Source of the DNA: Streptomyces tsukubensis
Lineage (GTDB): Bacteria > Actinomycetota > Actinomycetes > Streptomycetales > Streptomycetaceae
Length of the DNA: 64,000 nt
Direction of reading: 5' to 3'
Assembly (NCBI RefSeq): GCF_003932715.1
Contig: NZ_CP020700.1
Coordinates: 7,214,501 to 7,278,500, forward strand
Program-made: the position numbers and the translations under genes
The notes under the pieces: generated by a model
Seen by the model: only the letters and a program-made list of their open reading frames with translations
Database searches by the model: none
What the model was told of the DNA's origin: nothing
Shown here: in pieces, positions 1 to 7,945 of the stretch
Layout of the letters: every line of letters begins with the position of its first letter
How positions within the stretch are numbered: position 1 is the first letter of the stretch

Positions 1-3000
1 CTCGACCTCGGCCGGTTCCACCCGGTGGCCGCGGATCTTGACCTGGTCGTCGGTGCGACCCTCGTAGGCGATGCGGCCGTCGGAACGACGCCGGCCGAGG
101 TCACCGGTGCGGTAGAGGCGTTCGCCGGGCCGGAAGGGATCGGGGATGAAGCGCTGGGCGGTCAGTTCGGGCCGGTCGAGGTAGCCGATCGCCAGACCCG
201 GGCCGCCGATGTGGATCTCGCCGGTCTCGTCATCCGCGCAGCGACGCCCGTCCCGGAGGATCTCGACGACGGTGCGCGCAGCGGGGCGTCCGATGGTGAT
301 GTCATCAGGCCGGACCTTCTCGGACAGCGAGTAGACAGAGGTCTCGGTGGGCCCGTAGATGTTCCACACAGCCCTGGCCTGGTCGAGTGACCTGGCCAGA
401 GCAGGCGTCAGTGCCTCGCCGCCGGAGACGATCCGCAGGTGGCGGGGCGGTTGCCAGCCGTATGAGGTCAGTGCGGTGAAGAGGGACGGAGTGCCCATGA
501 GGAAGGTGGCACCGCGTTCGGCGATGGCCTCGTCGAGCAGCCCGGGGTCGCGGGCGACGGCACGATCGACCACATGCACGGTGCCGCCGCAGATCAGCGG
601 CAGGAGGATCTCCAGCTGGGCGAAGTCGAAAGAGAACGGGGCGAGCGCGAGCACCGAGTCCTCTTCGGTGAAGCAGAAGTCGTCCCGGCTGTACTGCAGG
701 ATGTCGGCGATGCCGCGGTGGGTGAGCACTGCTCCTTTGGGGGTGCCGGTAGAGCCCGAGGTGTAGATGACGAAAGCGGCATGGTGGGCTTCGGACGTGC
801 GGTCGAGGGCGGCGGTCCGCTGTCCGTCGCTGCCGGGCCGCTCGTCCGTGTACACGAGACGATGGTCGCCGGGGGGCGATGGAGGCTCGATGCCACGTCT
901 GGTCAGCACGGCTGCCGGTCGGGCATCGTCGATCATGAAGCGCAGCCGGTCCGCGGGGTACTCGGGATCGAGGGGGAGGTAGGCGCAGCCGATCGTCAGG
1001 GCTGCGAGCAGACCCGCGACGAGGTCGCGGGAGCGGTCCAGGTGGATGGCGACCCGGTCGCCGGGACGTACCCCTGAAGCTTCCAGCAGCACTCCCAGCT
1101 CTTCGGCGCGAGCCATGAGCTGGCGGTAGGTCCAGGAGCCGTCCTGGTCTCGGACGGCGATTCGGCCGGGCACCCGGAGGGCCTGTTCACCCACCAGGGC
1201 GTGGACGGAATCGCCGCCCGGACGGCCGTGGCCCGCATCCTGTGCGGTGCTGGTCTGTTCGGTGGCGGTGAAGCACCGCTGGTACAGCGCGAGTTCCGCA
1301 TCCACGCACGCGAGGATCGTTTCGCTGCGCTTGAAGCCGTGCCGTTCCCCGGCGAAGACCCGGTGCAGGTACGGTGCCCTGTCGGGGCGCACACCTGACA
1401 GGAAGAGCTCCGCCTGGGCGGGCGGGCAGATCGGGTCGGCGTCGCCCTGCAGCAGGACGAACGGTCGTTCGACGCGGGCTGCGGCCAGGGCGGGCGACCG
1501 CTCCGCATAGCGCTGCGCGGTCTCGGGCCACGGACCGATGAGGGAGTCGAGATAGAAGGCCTCGAAGCCGCCGTTCTGCGACTCTCGCCAGGTTGCCGGG
1601 TCCAGAACGGGGTAGAGCAGCACGGCGCAGCAGTAGATGTCCTGTGTGGTGAGGGACACGGCTGCGGTCCAGCCACCGGCGCTCGCGCCGCGGATGGCGA
1701 GCCGAGCCGGGTCGGCGGTGCCCTCGGCCGCCAGGGCGCGGGCCACGGCAGCACAGTCGTCGACGTCGGCGATGCCCCAGGAGTGCCTCAGCCGGTTGCG
1801 GTACTCCCGGCCGTACCCGGTCGACCCGCTGTAATCGACGCCGACCACGCCGATCCCTCGGCTGGTGAGGTAGGCGATCTGCAGATCGTAGGCCCGGGGG
1901 AATCGCCCGGTGGGGCCGCTGTGTGCGAAGACGACGAAGGGGGGGCTCTCACCGGGCAGTCCGTTGTGGTCGGGATTGCGCGGCAGGAAGACCGTGGCAT
2001 GCACAGGTCTGTCCCCGGGACCATCGAAAGTCCGGGCCTCGGGCCGTGGCAGATAGGCCCGGTCGACGACGGTGCGCGGCGCAGTGAGCTCGGTGGATGT
2101 TCCGGTGGTGGTGTCGAAGAGTACGGCGGCGAAGTCGCTGTCGGTGCCGGCACCGACAGCGATGAGCCGCTCGCCGCGGGCAGCCAACAACGGTTCCCAC
2201 TCCGTACGAGGTGAGAGCAGGTTGCGGAGTGTGCCCGTGGCCGGGTCGAGCACCGACAGCGTTGTGGTGCGGGTGCTGTGCACCATGACTGCGAGACATC
2301 CGCCCGGCAGCGGAGCGCACCAGCTCAGGCCTACTTTGGTGAGAGCTCCGGCGAACTCCTCCTCTCGCGGGCAGACGTTTGCTCCGGTACGACCGTTGGC
2401 GGTGGTGCGGTGCACATTCCACCAGCCGGACCCGTCCGTGATCGCGTAGAGCTCGCCGTCGTCGGTCCAGACGATCTGTGCGACGGCCTCGTCGGGCCCG
2501 CCGGCAACGACCCGCGCGGGTCCGAGTGTGCCGTCCGGCAGTACGTCCGCGACGAAGGCGCGGCTCGCGTCCCAGGGCATATCCGGGTGGTCCCAGCCGA
2601 TCCAGGCGACCTGTTCGCCAGTGGGCGAGGGCCGTAGGCCGGAAAGGAAGTCGCTGCCGGCCGTGAGGGGGCGCAGTGCGGCGGTGTCCTCGGCAGCACT
2701 GCCGTCCAGGGGAATCGCGACGAAGTCCCGAACGGGGGCCCCGCCGGGCCCGGTACTCTCCCGAATGCACCAGGCCTCGACGGGTGTGTCCCCGCTGCCG
2801 GAGGCCGGCATGAGGACAGGATCGGCGAAGCAGAGGGTGGAGCCGGGGGCCGGCACCGGGGTGAGCGGGCGTGGCCCGGCGCCGGGCACCTGCGATGCGT
2901 AGGCGTACAGGCGCTGGTCTTCGGCTTGGACGAACACCACCAGCGGGCCGTCGGCGCTGATCGTCCCGGCCCAGGCCCGGCCCCCGTACTCCATGAGGCG

Positions 3001-3219
3001 GCTGCGCACGTTCCACGGCGCGGGCAGGACGCTCTGGGCCGGGCCGCCTCCCTCGGTCCAGCGCATCAGAGTCGTGCGGCCGCCCTCGTCCGGCAGGCGC
3101 TCCGACCACCAGACCTCGTCGCCGACGAAGCCCGGCCAGTTCGGGTGGCTGTCCGTGGCGGCCACGTCAGCGGCCGTGATGGGGGAACTCCACGTCCCGA
3201 AGGGAGTGGCCTGCCTCAT
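1..3219 (-). CDS. S9 prolyl-oligopeptidase / NRPS adenylation domain fusion (3' end beyond window)
   Basis: One open frame of at least 1073 codons, read by hand without a stop, starting at the ATG at 3219 behind GGTAGAAGGA and running off the left edge. Residues about 1-400 look like the beta-propeller of an S9 peptidase. Residues about 400-650 are the alpha/beta-hydrolase part with the nucleophile in GASAGG (Ser513), Asp595 in GDADP and His627 in ERHGF. From about residue 665 the frame continues as an adenylation domain: A3 YTSGSTGTPKGA (about 819), A5 NIYGPTE (about 954), A7 YRTGDLG, and the A8 region close to the edge. The A domain should activate an amino or carboxylic acid as an adenylate; a carrier domain may follow outside the window. 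It is the last minus-strand gene seen in the phosphonate cluster, 18 bp after the reductase. What the peptidase does is unknown; trimming or proofreading of a peptide product is a guess. Confidence 0.85.
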   Translation of the reverse strand, partial: MRQATPFGTWSSPITAADVAATDSHPNWPGFVGDEVWWSERLPDEGGRTTLMRWTEGGGPAQSVLPAPWNVRSRLMEYGGRAWAGTISADGPLVVFVQAEDQRLYAYASQVPGAGPRPLTPVPAPGSTLCFADPVLMPASGSGDTPVEAWCIRESTGPGGAPVRDFVAIPLDGSAAEDTAALRPLTAGSDFLSGLRPSPTGEQVAWIGWDHPDMPWDASRAFVADVLPDGTLGPARVVAGGPDEAVAQIVWTDDGELYAITDGSGWWNVHRTTANGRTGANVCPREEEFAGALTKVGLSWCAPLPGGCLAVMVHSTRTTTLSVLDPATGTLRNLLSPRTEWEPLLAARGERLIAVGAGTDSDFAAVLFDTTTGTSTELTAPRTVVDRAYLPRPEARTFDGPGDRPVHATVFLPRNPDHNGLPGESPPFVVFAHSGPTGRFPRAYDLQIAYLTSRGIGVVGVDYSGSTGYGREYRNRLRHSWGIADVDDCAAVARALAAEGTADPARLAIRGASAGGWTAAVSLTTQDIYCCAVLLYPVLDPATWRESQNGGFEAFYLDSLIGPWPETAQRYAERSPALAAARVERPFVLLQGDADPICPPAQAELFLSGVRPDRAPYLHRVFAGERHGFKRSETILACVDAELALYQRCFTATEQTSTAQDAGHGRPGGDSVHALVGEQALRVPGRIAVRDQDGSWTYRQLMARAEELGVLLEASGVRPGDRVAIHLDRSRDLVAGLLAALTIGCAYLPLDPEYPADRLRFMIDDARPAAVLTRRGIEPPSPPGDHRLVYTDERPGSDGQRTAALDRTSEAHHAAFVIYTSGSTGTPKGAVLTHRGIADILQYSRDDFCFTEEDSVLALAPFSFDFAQLEILLPLICGGTVHVVDRAVARDPGLLDEAIAERGATFLMGTPSLFTALTSYGWQPPRHLRIVSGGEALTPALARSLDQARAVWNIYGPTETSVYSLSEKVRPDDITIGRPAARTVVEILRDGRRCADDETGEIHIGGPGLAIGYLDRPELTAQRFIPDPFRPGERLYRTGDLGRRRSDGRIAYEGRTDDQVKIRGHRVEPAEVE

Positions 3220-3237
3220 GATGATTTTCCTTCTACC

Positions 3238-4386
3238 TCAGTGGATTTCGCGGATGGCCTGGAGGACCAGTGATTCGTCCAGCCGCACGGGGTTGTTGAC
3301 GGCCCTGGCGGTGGAGCCCGTCCCGGCCCGGACACAATCCGCCAGATCGGCCTCACGTACCCCGTAGTCGGAGAGCTGCGGGGACCAGCCCAGGTCGGAG
3401 AGCAACCCGGCCAGGTGGTCCGGCACTCCGGCTACCGTCAGGCGCCAGGCGGCGGCCACGGTCTCCAGCTGGACGCGGACGTGATCGGGCCCCCGATCGT
3501 CCTCGCAGTACGCTTCCAGCTGTTGGGCGTTGTAGCCGTACAGCCAGCGGAGGTTGAGCAGACAGGCCACGCCGTGGGGTACCCCGTAGCGGCGTGTCAG
3601 GTGGTAGGCGAACGCGTGTGCTGCGGTGGTCCGGGTCACGTTGATGGCCGCGCCCGCGTCGAGTGCGGCACGGGCCAGCCGCACGCGGACCTCGGGGGAG
3701 TCCTCCTTGAGGCGATTCCCCAGTGGACCGACGAGACCGTCCAGTGCCCGCCGGGCGTCCGTCCGCGAGGCGTCCGTGGAACGCCGTGCCCAGAGCGATT
3801 CCACCGCGTGGCAGAGCGCGTCCATGGCGCAGCTGGTCGCCACGGTGGGCGGGCAGCCGACGGTGAGCTCGGGATCAACGAGGGCATGAGTGGCGGCGGC
3901 CAGCGGGTGGTCGAACGAATGCTTGCGATCACCGTCGAAGACCGTTGCGAACTGAGTGACCTCACTACCGGTCCCGCTGGTCGTGGGGACCAGTACGAGA
4001 GATTCGACACCCGTGACGGGTCCGTTCGGTCCGTCGTCCGCGCCACCGGCCAGACAACGCAGGGCTGCAGGGCGGCCGGCCGGCAGGGCTCGGACGAGCT
4101 TCGCCGTGTCCATCCCGCTGCCTCCGCCGAGGCCGACGACGACCGTCGGACGCCAGGCGTCCCGCAGGGCGCAGCCGGCCAGGACATCGTCCAGGTCGGG
4201 GTTCGACCGGAATCCGGAGAAGATGCGGTGCCGCGGGCTGGCCCGCCAGTGTCCGAACCCGGCTCTGTCCAGACCCCTCTCACTGGATACGACCAGAACG
4301 CGCTCCGCCCCGAGTCCGTCCACCAGGGAATCGAGGCCACGCACCGTGCCGGCGCCGAAGATCACCTTCCCTGTGGTCTCAGCCAC
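3238..4386 (-). CDS. iron-dependent alcohol dehydrogenase, probable phosphonoacetaldehyde reductase
   Basis: Group III Fe-ADH of 382 residues. The dinucleotide-binding GLGGGSGMDTAK lies near residue 86-96. Metal ligands are visible as D and H in MDALCHAVE (about 189 and 193), H in FAYHLTRRYG (about 262) and H in VPHGVACL (about 271). Family members next to pepM and ppd reduce phosphonoacetaldehyde to 2-hydroxyethylphosphonate, as in phosphinothricin, fosfomycin and dehydrophos clusters. Starts: an ATG at 4428 would overlap ppd by 50 bp; I prefer the GTG at 4386, which has GGAG seven bases upstream and overlaps the ppd stop by 8 bp, giving translational coupling. The function rests on family plus context. 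Confidence 0.85.
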   Translation of the reverse strand: MAETTGKVIFGAGTVRGLDSLVDGLGAERVLVVSSERGLDRAGFGHWRASPRHRIFSGFRSNPDLDDVLAGCALRDAWRPTVVVGLGGGSGMDTAKLVRALPAGRPAALRCLAGGADDGPNGPVTGVESLVLVPTTSGTGSEVTQFATVFDGDRKHSFDHPLAAATHALVDPELTVGCPPTVATSCAMDALCHAVESLWARRSTDASRTDARRALDGLVGPLGNRLKEDSPEVRVRLARAALDAGAAINVTRTTAAHAFAYHLTRRYGVPHGVACLLNLRWLYGYNAQQLEAYCEDDRGPDHVRVQLETVAAAWRLTVAGVPDHLAGLLSDLGWSPQLSDYGVREADLADCVRAGTGSTARAVNNPVRLDESLVLQAIREIH

Positions 4387-5494
4387 GGTGCTGCTCCGCT
4401 GCACGCAGCCGCTGTGCGAAGCCCTCACGGATGTCGGTCGTCGTCATCGCGGCCGTCGCCCGCGAGAACACGGACGCACCGCCACTCGACACGCGCGCCA
4501 CCACGCAGTGCGGACCGTTGCCGCGCAGTGCGGTGTCAAGGGCCGATGTGACTTCCTCGACGGTGTGGCACACCTGGGCGGAGACGTATCCGGCCGCCCG
4601 GGCCACTGCGGCCAGGTCCGTGGCGTGCGAGGTGGTGGCCTGTCCGCCGGTGGACTCGTAGGAGCCGTTGTCGAAGACCAAGTGGACCAGGTTGCCGGGC
4701 CTGGCAGCTCCGACCGAGGACAGGGTGCCCATGTGCATGATCGCCGCGCCGTCCCCGTCGAGGACGACCACCGGGAGTCGCGGCGAGCGCAGTGCCGCAC
4801 CCAGTCCGAAGGCGAGTGCATGGCCCATCGAACCCTGCATGTAGAAGTGGTCCTTGGAACCGGTCACCCCGAACAGTTCCCGAGAGGTGTAGCCGGTCGT
4901 GGAGACCACCGCAACGCCCGCGAACAGCGGTTCGATGGCGCGCAGCACTTCGACCCGGCCGAGGCCCGCCACTTCCGGTGCGTCACCGGCGGCGCGGTTC
5001 TGCTCGATGGCACCCTTCTGGGTGAGGACGAACACGCTCCGGCGCTCGGTCAGAAACTCCTCGGCCTCGTCGAGGGCCGGCCCGAGGTCCGTCGCGGTGG
5101 CCGGCACGGTCACATGCGGTACGCCGACAGCGTCGAGGATCTTGTGCGTGGACGTGCCCATCACTGCGTGCTGAGGCTCGTCCTGTGCAGGGTCGGGCCA
5201 GCCGCGCAGGCTCATGAACACCACAACGGGGATGTTGTAGGTCTCGGTGAGCGAGGTGAGCGGATTGACGAGGTTACCCAGGCCCGAGTTCTGGGCGATG
5301 ACTGCGGAACGTCGACCGTGCACCGCTGCTCCGGCGGCCGCGGCGAGGGCGGCGCCCTCGTTGGAAGCCGGAAGGTAGCGGCCCTCACGGGTGAGTCGTT
5401 CGATCGGTCCGGAGAAGTAGGAACAGGGCACGCCTGCTACGAAGTCGATGCCTCGTTCCGCCAGCGTGGTGCAGAAGTTGTCGTTGGTGATCAC
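4379..5494 (-). CDS. ppd: phosphonopyruvate decarboxylase
   Basis: A 371-residue thiamine-diphosphate enzyme that converts phosphonopyruvate to phosphonoacetaldehyde and CO2, which makes the reversible PEP mutase step go forward. The N-terminal half carries the conserved GVPCSYFSGPI segment and an early Glu in ASNEGAA that should activate the cofactor. The C-terminal half has the ThDP/Mg motif beginning VLDGDGAAIMHMG and ending with VFDNGSYES. The length is normal for the family (about 370-400). The GTG start overlaps the pepM stop as GTGA, so the two genes are coupled. The trio pepM-ppd-reductase in this order defines the early pathway to 2-hydroxyethylphosphonate. Confidence 0.95.
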   Translation of the reverse strand: MITNDNFCTTLAERGIDFVAGVPCSYFSGPIERLTREGRYLPASNEGAALAAAAGAAVHGRRSAVIAQNSGLGNLVNPLTSLTETYNIPVVVFMSLRGWPDPAQDEPQHAVMGTSTHKILDAVGVPHVTVPATATDLGPALDEAEEFLTERRSVFVLTQKGAIEQNRAAGDAPEVAGLGRVEVLRAIEPLFAGVAVVSTTGYTSRELFGVTGSKDHFYMQGSMGHALAFGLGAALRSPRLPVVVLDGDGAAIMHMGTLSSVGAARPGNLVHLVFDNGSYESTGGQATTSHATDLAAVARAAGYVSAQVCHTVEEVTSALDTALRGNGPHCVVARVSSGGASVFSRATAAMTTTDIREGFAQRLRAAEQHRG

Positions 5495-6354
5495 GCTTCG
5501 AGTGCCATCCAGTCATCGAGCTTCTGCAGGGCGAAGACGTCGGATATCGGTGCGATGCCGTCCTCGACCCCGAGGGAGGTGCCGTCGGCCAGGATGGTGC
5601 CGAAGGTGTCGCGCAGCGCCTGGACCGTGGCGCGCAGGCCCTGGTTCGCGTAGATCACCACGGAAGCCCCGTGCTTCTCGGCGTCGGCGGCCGCCCACTG
5701 CGGGTAGGTGGTCGGAACGATCACGACGGGGCAGCGGCCGTCCCAACCGTTGAGGAACTCAACGATCTCGCCCTGGTCGCGCCGCTTGGAGTGGATCAGG
5801 ACGGCGTCGGCACCACCCTCCGCGTAGGCGTAGCAGCGTTCCAGTGCCTCGGCCACGCCCAGCTTGTTGATGAGGGCCTCGGTCCGTGCTATGACGTAGA
5901 AGTCCTCACCGCGCTGGGCAGCCTTGGCGGTTTCGATCTTGCGAACGAAATCGGGCAGGGGCAGCAGGTCGTGGGCAGTCTCCGCGAAGCTGTTGACCTT
6001 CGGGTAGACCTTGTCCTCGATGCAGACGGCCGTGATGCCGGCCGCCTCGTACTCACGGACCATGTGCGCGACGTTGAGGTTGTTGCCGTAACCGGTGTCG
6101 ACGTCGGCGACGACCGGGATGTCGATCGCTTTCTGCATGGCTGCGGCGGCCGCGAGGTACTCGGTCATCGTCAGAACGCTGGCATCGGGTAGGCAGCGGG
6201 ATGCCGAGACCTCGAAGCTCGACGCCCAGACCGCCTGGAAGCTGGCCTCCTGGGCGAGCTTGGCACCGAGGGCGTCGTGTGCGCCTGCGATACGTACCAG
6301 TCTGCCGTTCGCCATCACGTCACGGAACGAGCGGTACGAAGGGTGCATGACCAT
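5491..6354 (-). CDS. pepM: phosphoenolpyruvate phosphomutase (PepM)
   Basis: A 287-residue TIM-barrel enzyme of the isocitrate lyase/PEP mutase family. It forms the C-P bond by rearranging phosphoenolpyruvate to phosphonopyruvate. The diagnostic PepM motif EDKxxxxxNS is present as EDKVYPKVNS (about residues 117-126); lyases of the same family have KRCGH-type motifs instead. DVDTGYG (about 84-90) supplies metal-binding acidic residues. The start at 6354 has AGGAG nine bases upstream; an internal ATG two codons later is possible. This gene defines the region as a phosphonate or phosphinate cluster. A 161-bp gap separates it from the upstream dioxygenase gene, so it may have its own promoter. 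Confidence 0.97.
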   Translation of the reverse strand: MVMHPSYRSFRDVMANGRLVRIAGAHDALGAKLAQEASFQAVWASSFEVSASRCLPDASVLTMTEYLAAAAAMQKAIDIPVVADVDTGYGNNLNVAHMVREYEAAGITAVCIEDKVYPKVNSFAETAHDLLPLPDFVRKIETAKAAQRGEDFYVIARTEALINKLGVAEALERCYAYAEGGADAVLIHSKRRDQGEIVEFLNGWDGRCPVVIVPTTYPQWAAADAEKHGASVVIYANQGLRATVQALRDTFGTILADGTSLGVEDGIAPISDVFALQKLDDWMALEA

Positions 6355-6515
6355 CAGCTGTACTCCTGTGGGCAGATCGGATGTAGCCGGGGCCTTCAGA
6401 GGTGCGGGCGCACCCGTGAGCCCCGTGCTCGGGTCGTGGCAAGGTGGGGCGGTGCTGCGCCGGCGGATCCGCTTGTTGCGGTGCGGCGAGATCTGATCCG
6501 CGCCCTGTGGCGGAC

Positions 6516-7358
6516 TCAGGACGAACGTTCGGTGATCCAGGTGCGCAGCATCAGGCGCTGGTGGTCGCCTTGACGGTCCTGGAACTCAACCCGGCCGTGC
6601 AGGGTCCAACGGTTGTCGATGAAGATCATCTCGCCCTCCCGGAGCCGGTCGCGGGACCACAGGTCCGGCGAGTCGAGCAGGGAGTCCAGAAGGTCGAAGG
6701 CCAAAATTTGATGATCCGTCAAAGGCGGTGCCCCCGGCTGGCGGTGGCCGATCTCGATGTACTCCCGGAGGTAGTGGATGCGGTCCCTGCCGTACTTGTT
6801 CTCCAGCACGGGCCGAAGCACAGTGCGCGGTGCGCCGGGAGCGTTGTCGCGGGTGTCGAAGCGCACCGGGAGGCGCAGAGTATCGAGCACCCCGGGGTGT
6901 TCACCGAGCCGTTTCACGAGGTCGGCGAGTCTGACAAGCACCAGGTCGCCACCTACGGCGGCCTGATGAACACATGTCAGGGTGAAGTAGTCGGGCACCA
7001 TGCCGAGGCGGTGCGGCGAGTCGGTGTGCAGATTGCCGCCGCCCCGGGAGTCCGAATAGCGGCCGGTTGCTCCCTCGCCCAACTCCACTCCACGATAGCG
7101 GACTTCGCGCACCAGAGTGCCGGCACTGTCCTGGGGTAGCAGTTCCCCCAGGGCCGTGGAGGCTGTGACTGCGAAGGTGTGCAGCTCGTCCGGCCTCAGG
7201 TCCTCCAGTCCGGTGAGGACGAAGCAGCCGGGATCACCGTCGAGATATCGGCGGGCGTAGGGCATGACCACCTCACGGAGACGGTCATGTGTCGTGTTCC
7301 TGATCATTTGCTCGGGCACTTCGAACCGCACGGGATCGAAGGCGTGGTGCGTGGTCAT
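6516..7358 (-). CDS. Fe(II)/2-oxoglutarate dioxygenase, TauD/clavaminate synthase-like
   Basis: A 280-residue non-heme iron oxygenase. The facial triad is visible: H111 and D113 in LHTDSPH, and the distal His (about 254) in DNRWTLHGR; Arg residues in QRLMLRTW (about 268-272) fit 2-oxoglutarate binding. The start at 7358 is preferred over an upstream start at 7394 because GAGGGG sits six bases before it. First minus-strand gene of the phosphonate cluster, divergent from the CYTH-like gene. It probably hydroxylates, desaturates or rearranges a phosphonate intermediate or its amino acid partner; the sequence does not show which. Confidence 0.85.
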   Translation of the reverse strand: MTTHHAFDPVRFEVPEQMIRNTTHDRLREVVMPYARRYLDGDPGCFVLTGLEDLRPDELHTFAVTASTALGELLPQDSAGTLVREVRYRGVELGEGATGRYSDSRGGGNLHTDSPHRLGMVPDYFTLTCVHQAAVGGDLVLVRLADLVKRLGEHPGVLDTLRLPVRFDTRDNAPGAPRTVLRPVLENKYGRDRIHYLREYIEIGHRQPGAPPLTDHQILAFDLLDSLLDSPDLWSRDRLREGEMIFIDNRWTLHGRVEFQDRQGDHQRLMLRTWITERSS

Positions 7359-7945
7359 GAAAGGCCCCTCGGCAGAACTGAACCATCCGGACACCGCAGC
7401 TGCCGACCAGCTGCTTTATGTCTCGGGCAGTGACGGAGAATGCCGTCTGCATTGATGGACCAGGGTGCACGCTTCGGGGCCGGACGTGCCGGCGCAGCAG
7501 TCCGCGAATGGACCTGTCTCCTGTGCTGCCGGCAGTGCTAAGAGCCGTGCTTTCTCTGACTTCACTATCCCCCCGTGATGACCCCGTGCGCCCCGGATCC
7601 TCCAGAGCAGGCTCGGCGCGATCTTGAGCTTCATTGAGTCGAGGAAGCCTGTCAAGGTAATCGAGCCGGGCGAGCGTCAACATCAGGGCATGTCCGATTT
7701 CAGGTATTTTTTTCGCATGGATCGCGAGCCCCGCGGGTGATCGGCGTTCCGATCGGCAGGGCCGCGTCGAATGAGTGTTGACGATTAGCTTGACCCGGCC
7801 TAGGTTTCTCCCTGATTCCAGCGACTCGCCACTCCGGTGTCACCGGCCTGGCCAACTTCCGTCGCTACTTCCTGGCACCGGAGCAGGCGGTGCGGGTTCG
7901 CGCTCGGCACCGACCGGGCGGAGTGAATGCCTCGGCTACTTTCAG
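7359..7945. promoter_or_regulatory. divergent intergenic region of the phosphonate cluster
   Basis: About 590 bp between the minus-strand dioxygenase and the plus-strand CYTH-like gene. It has clearly lower GC stretches (for example around 7690-7720) than the flanking genes and no open frame with Streptomyces-like third-position GC. It must hold the divergent promoters of both arms of the cluster. I could not assign specific -35/-10 boxes. Confidence 0.5.

Noticed and set aside
1949-3109. Long minus-strand frame inside the S9-A gene
   Set aside because: Arg/Gly/Pro-rich translation out of frame with the peptidase; the real frame carries the catalytic triad.
3415-5653. Long plus-strand frames across the reductase and decarboxylase genes
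   Set aside because: Antisense shadows of the minus-strand enzymes with no start-site or codon support.
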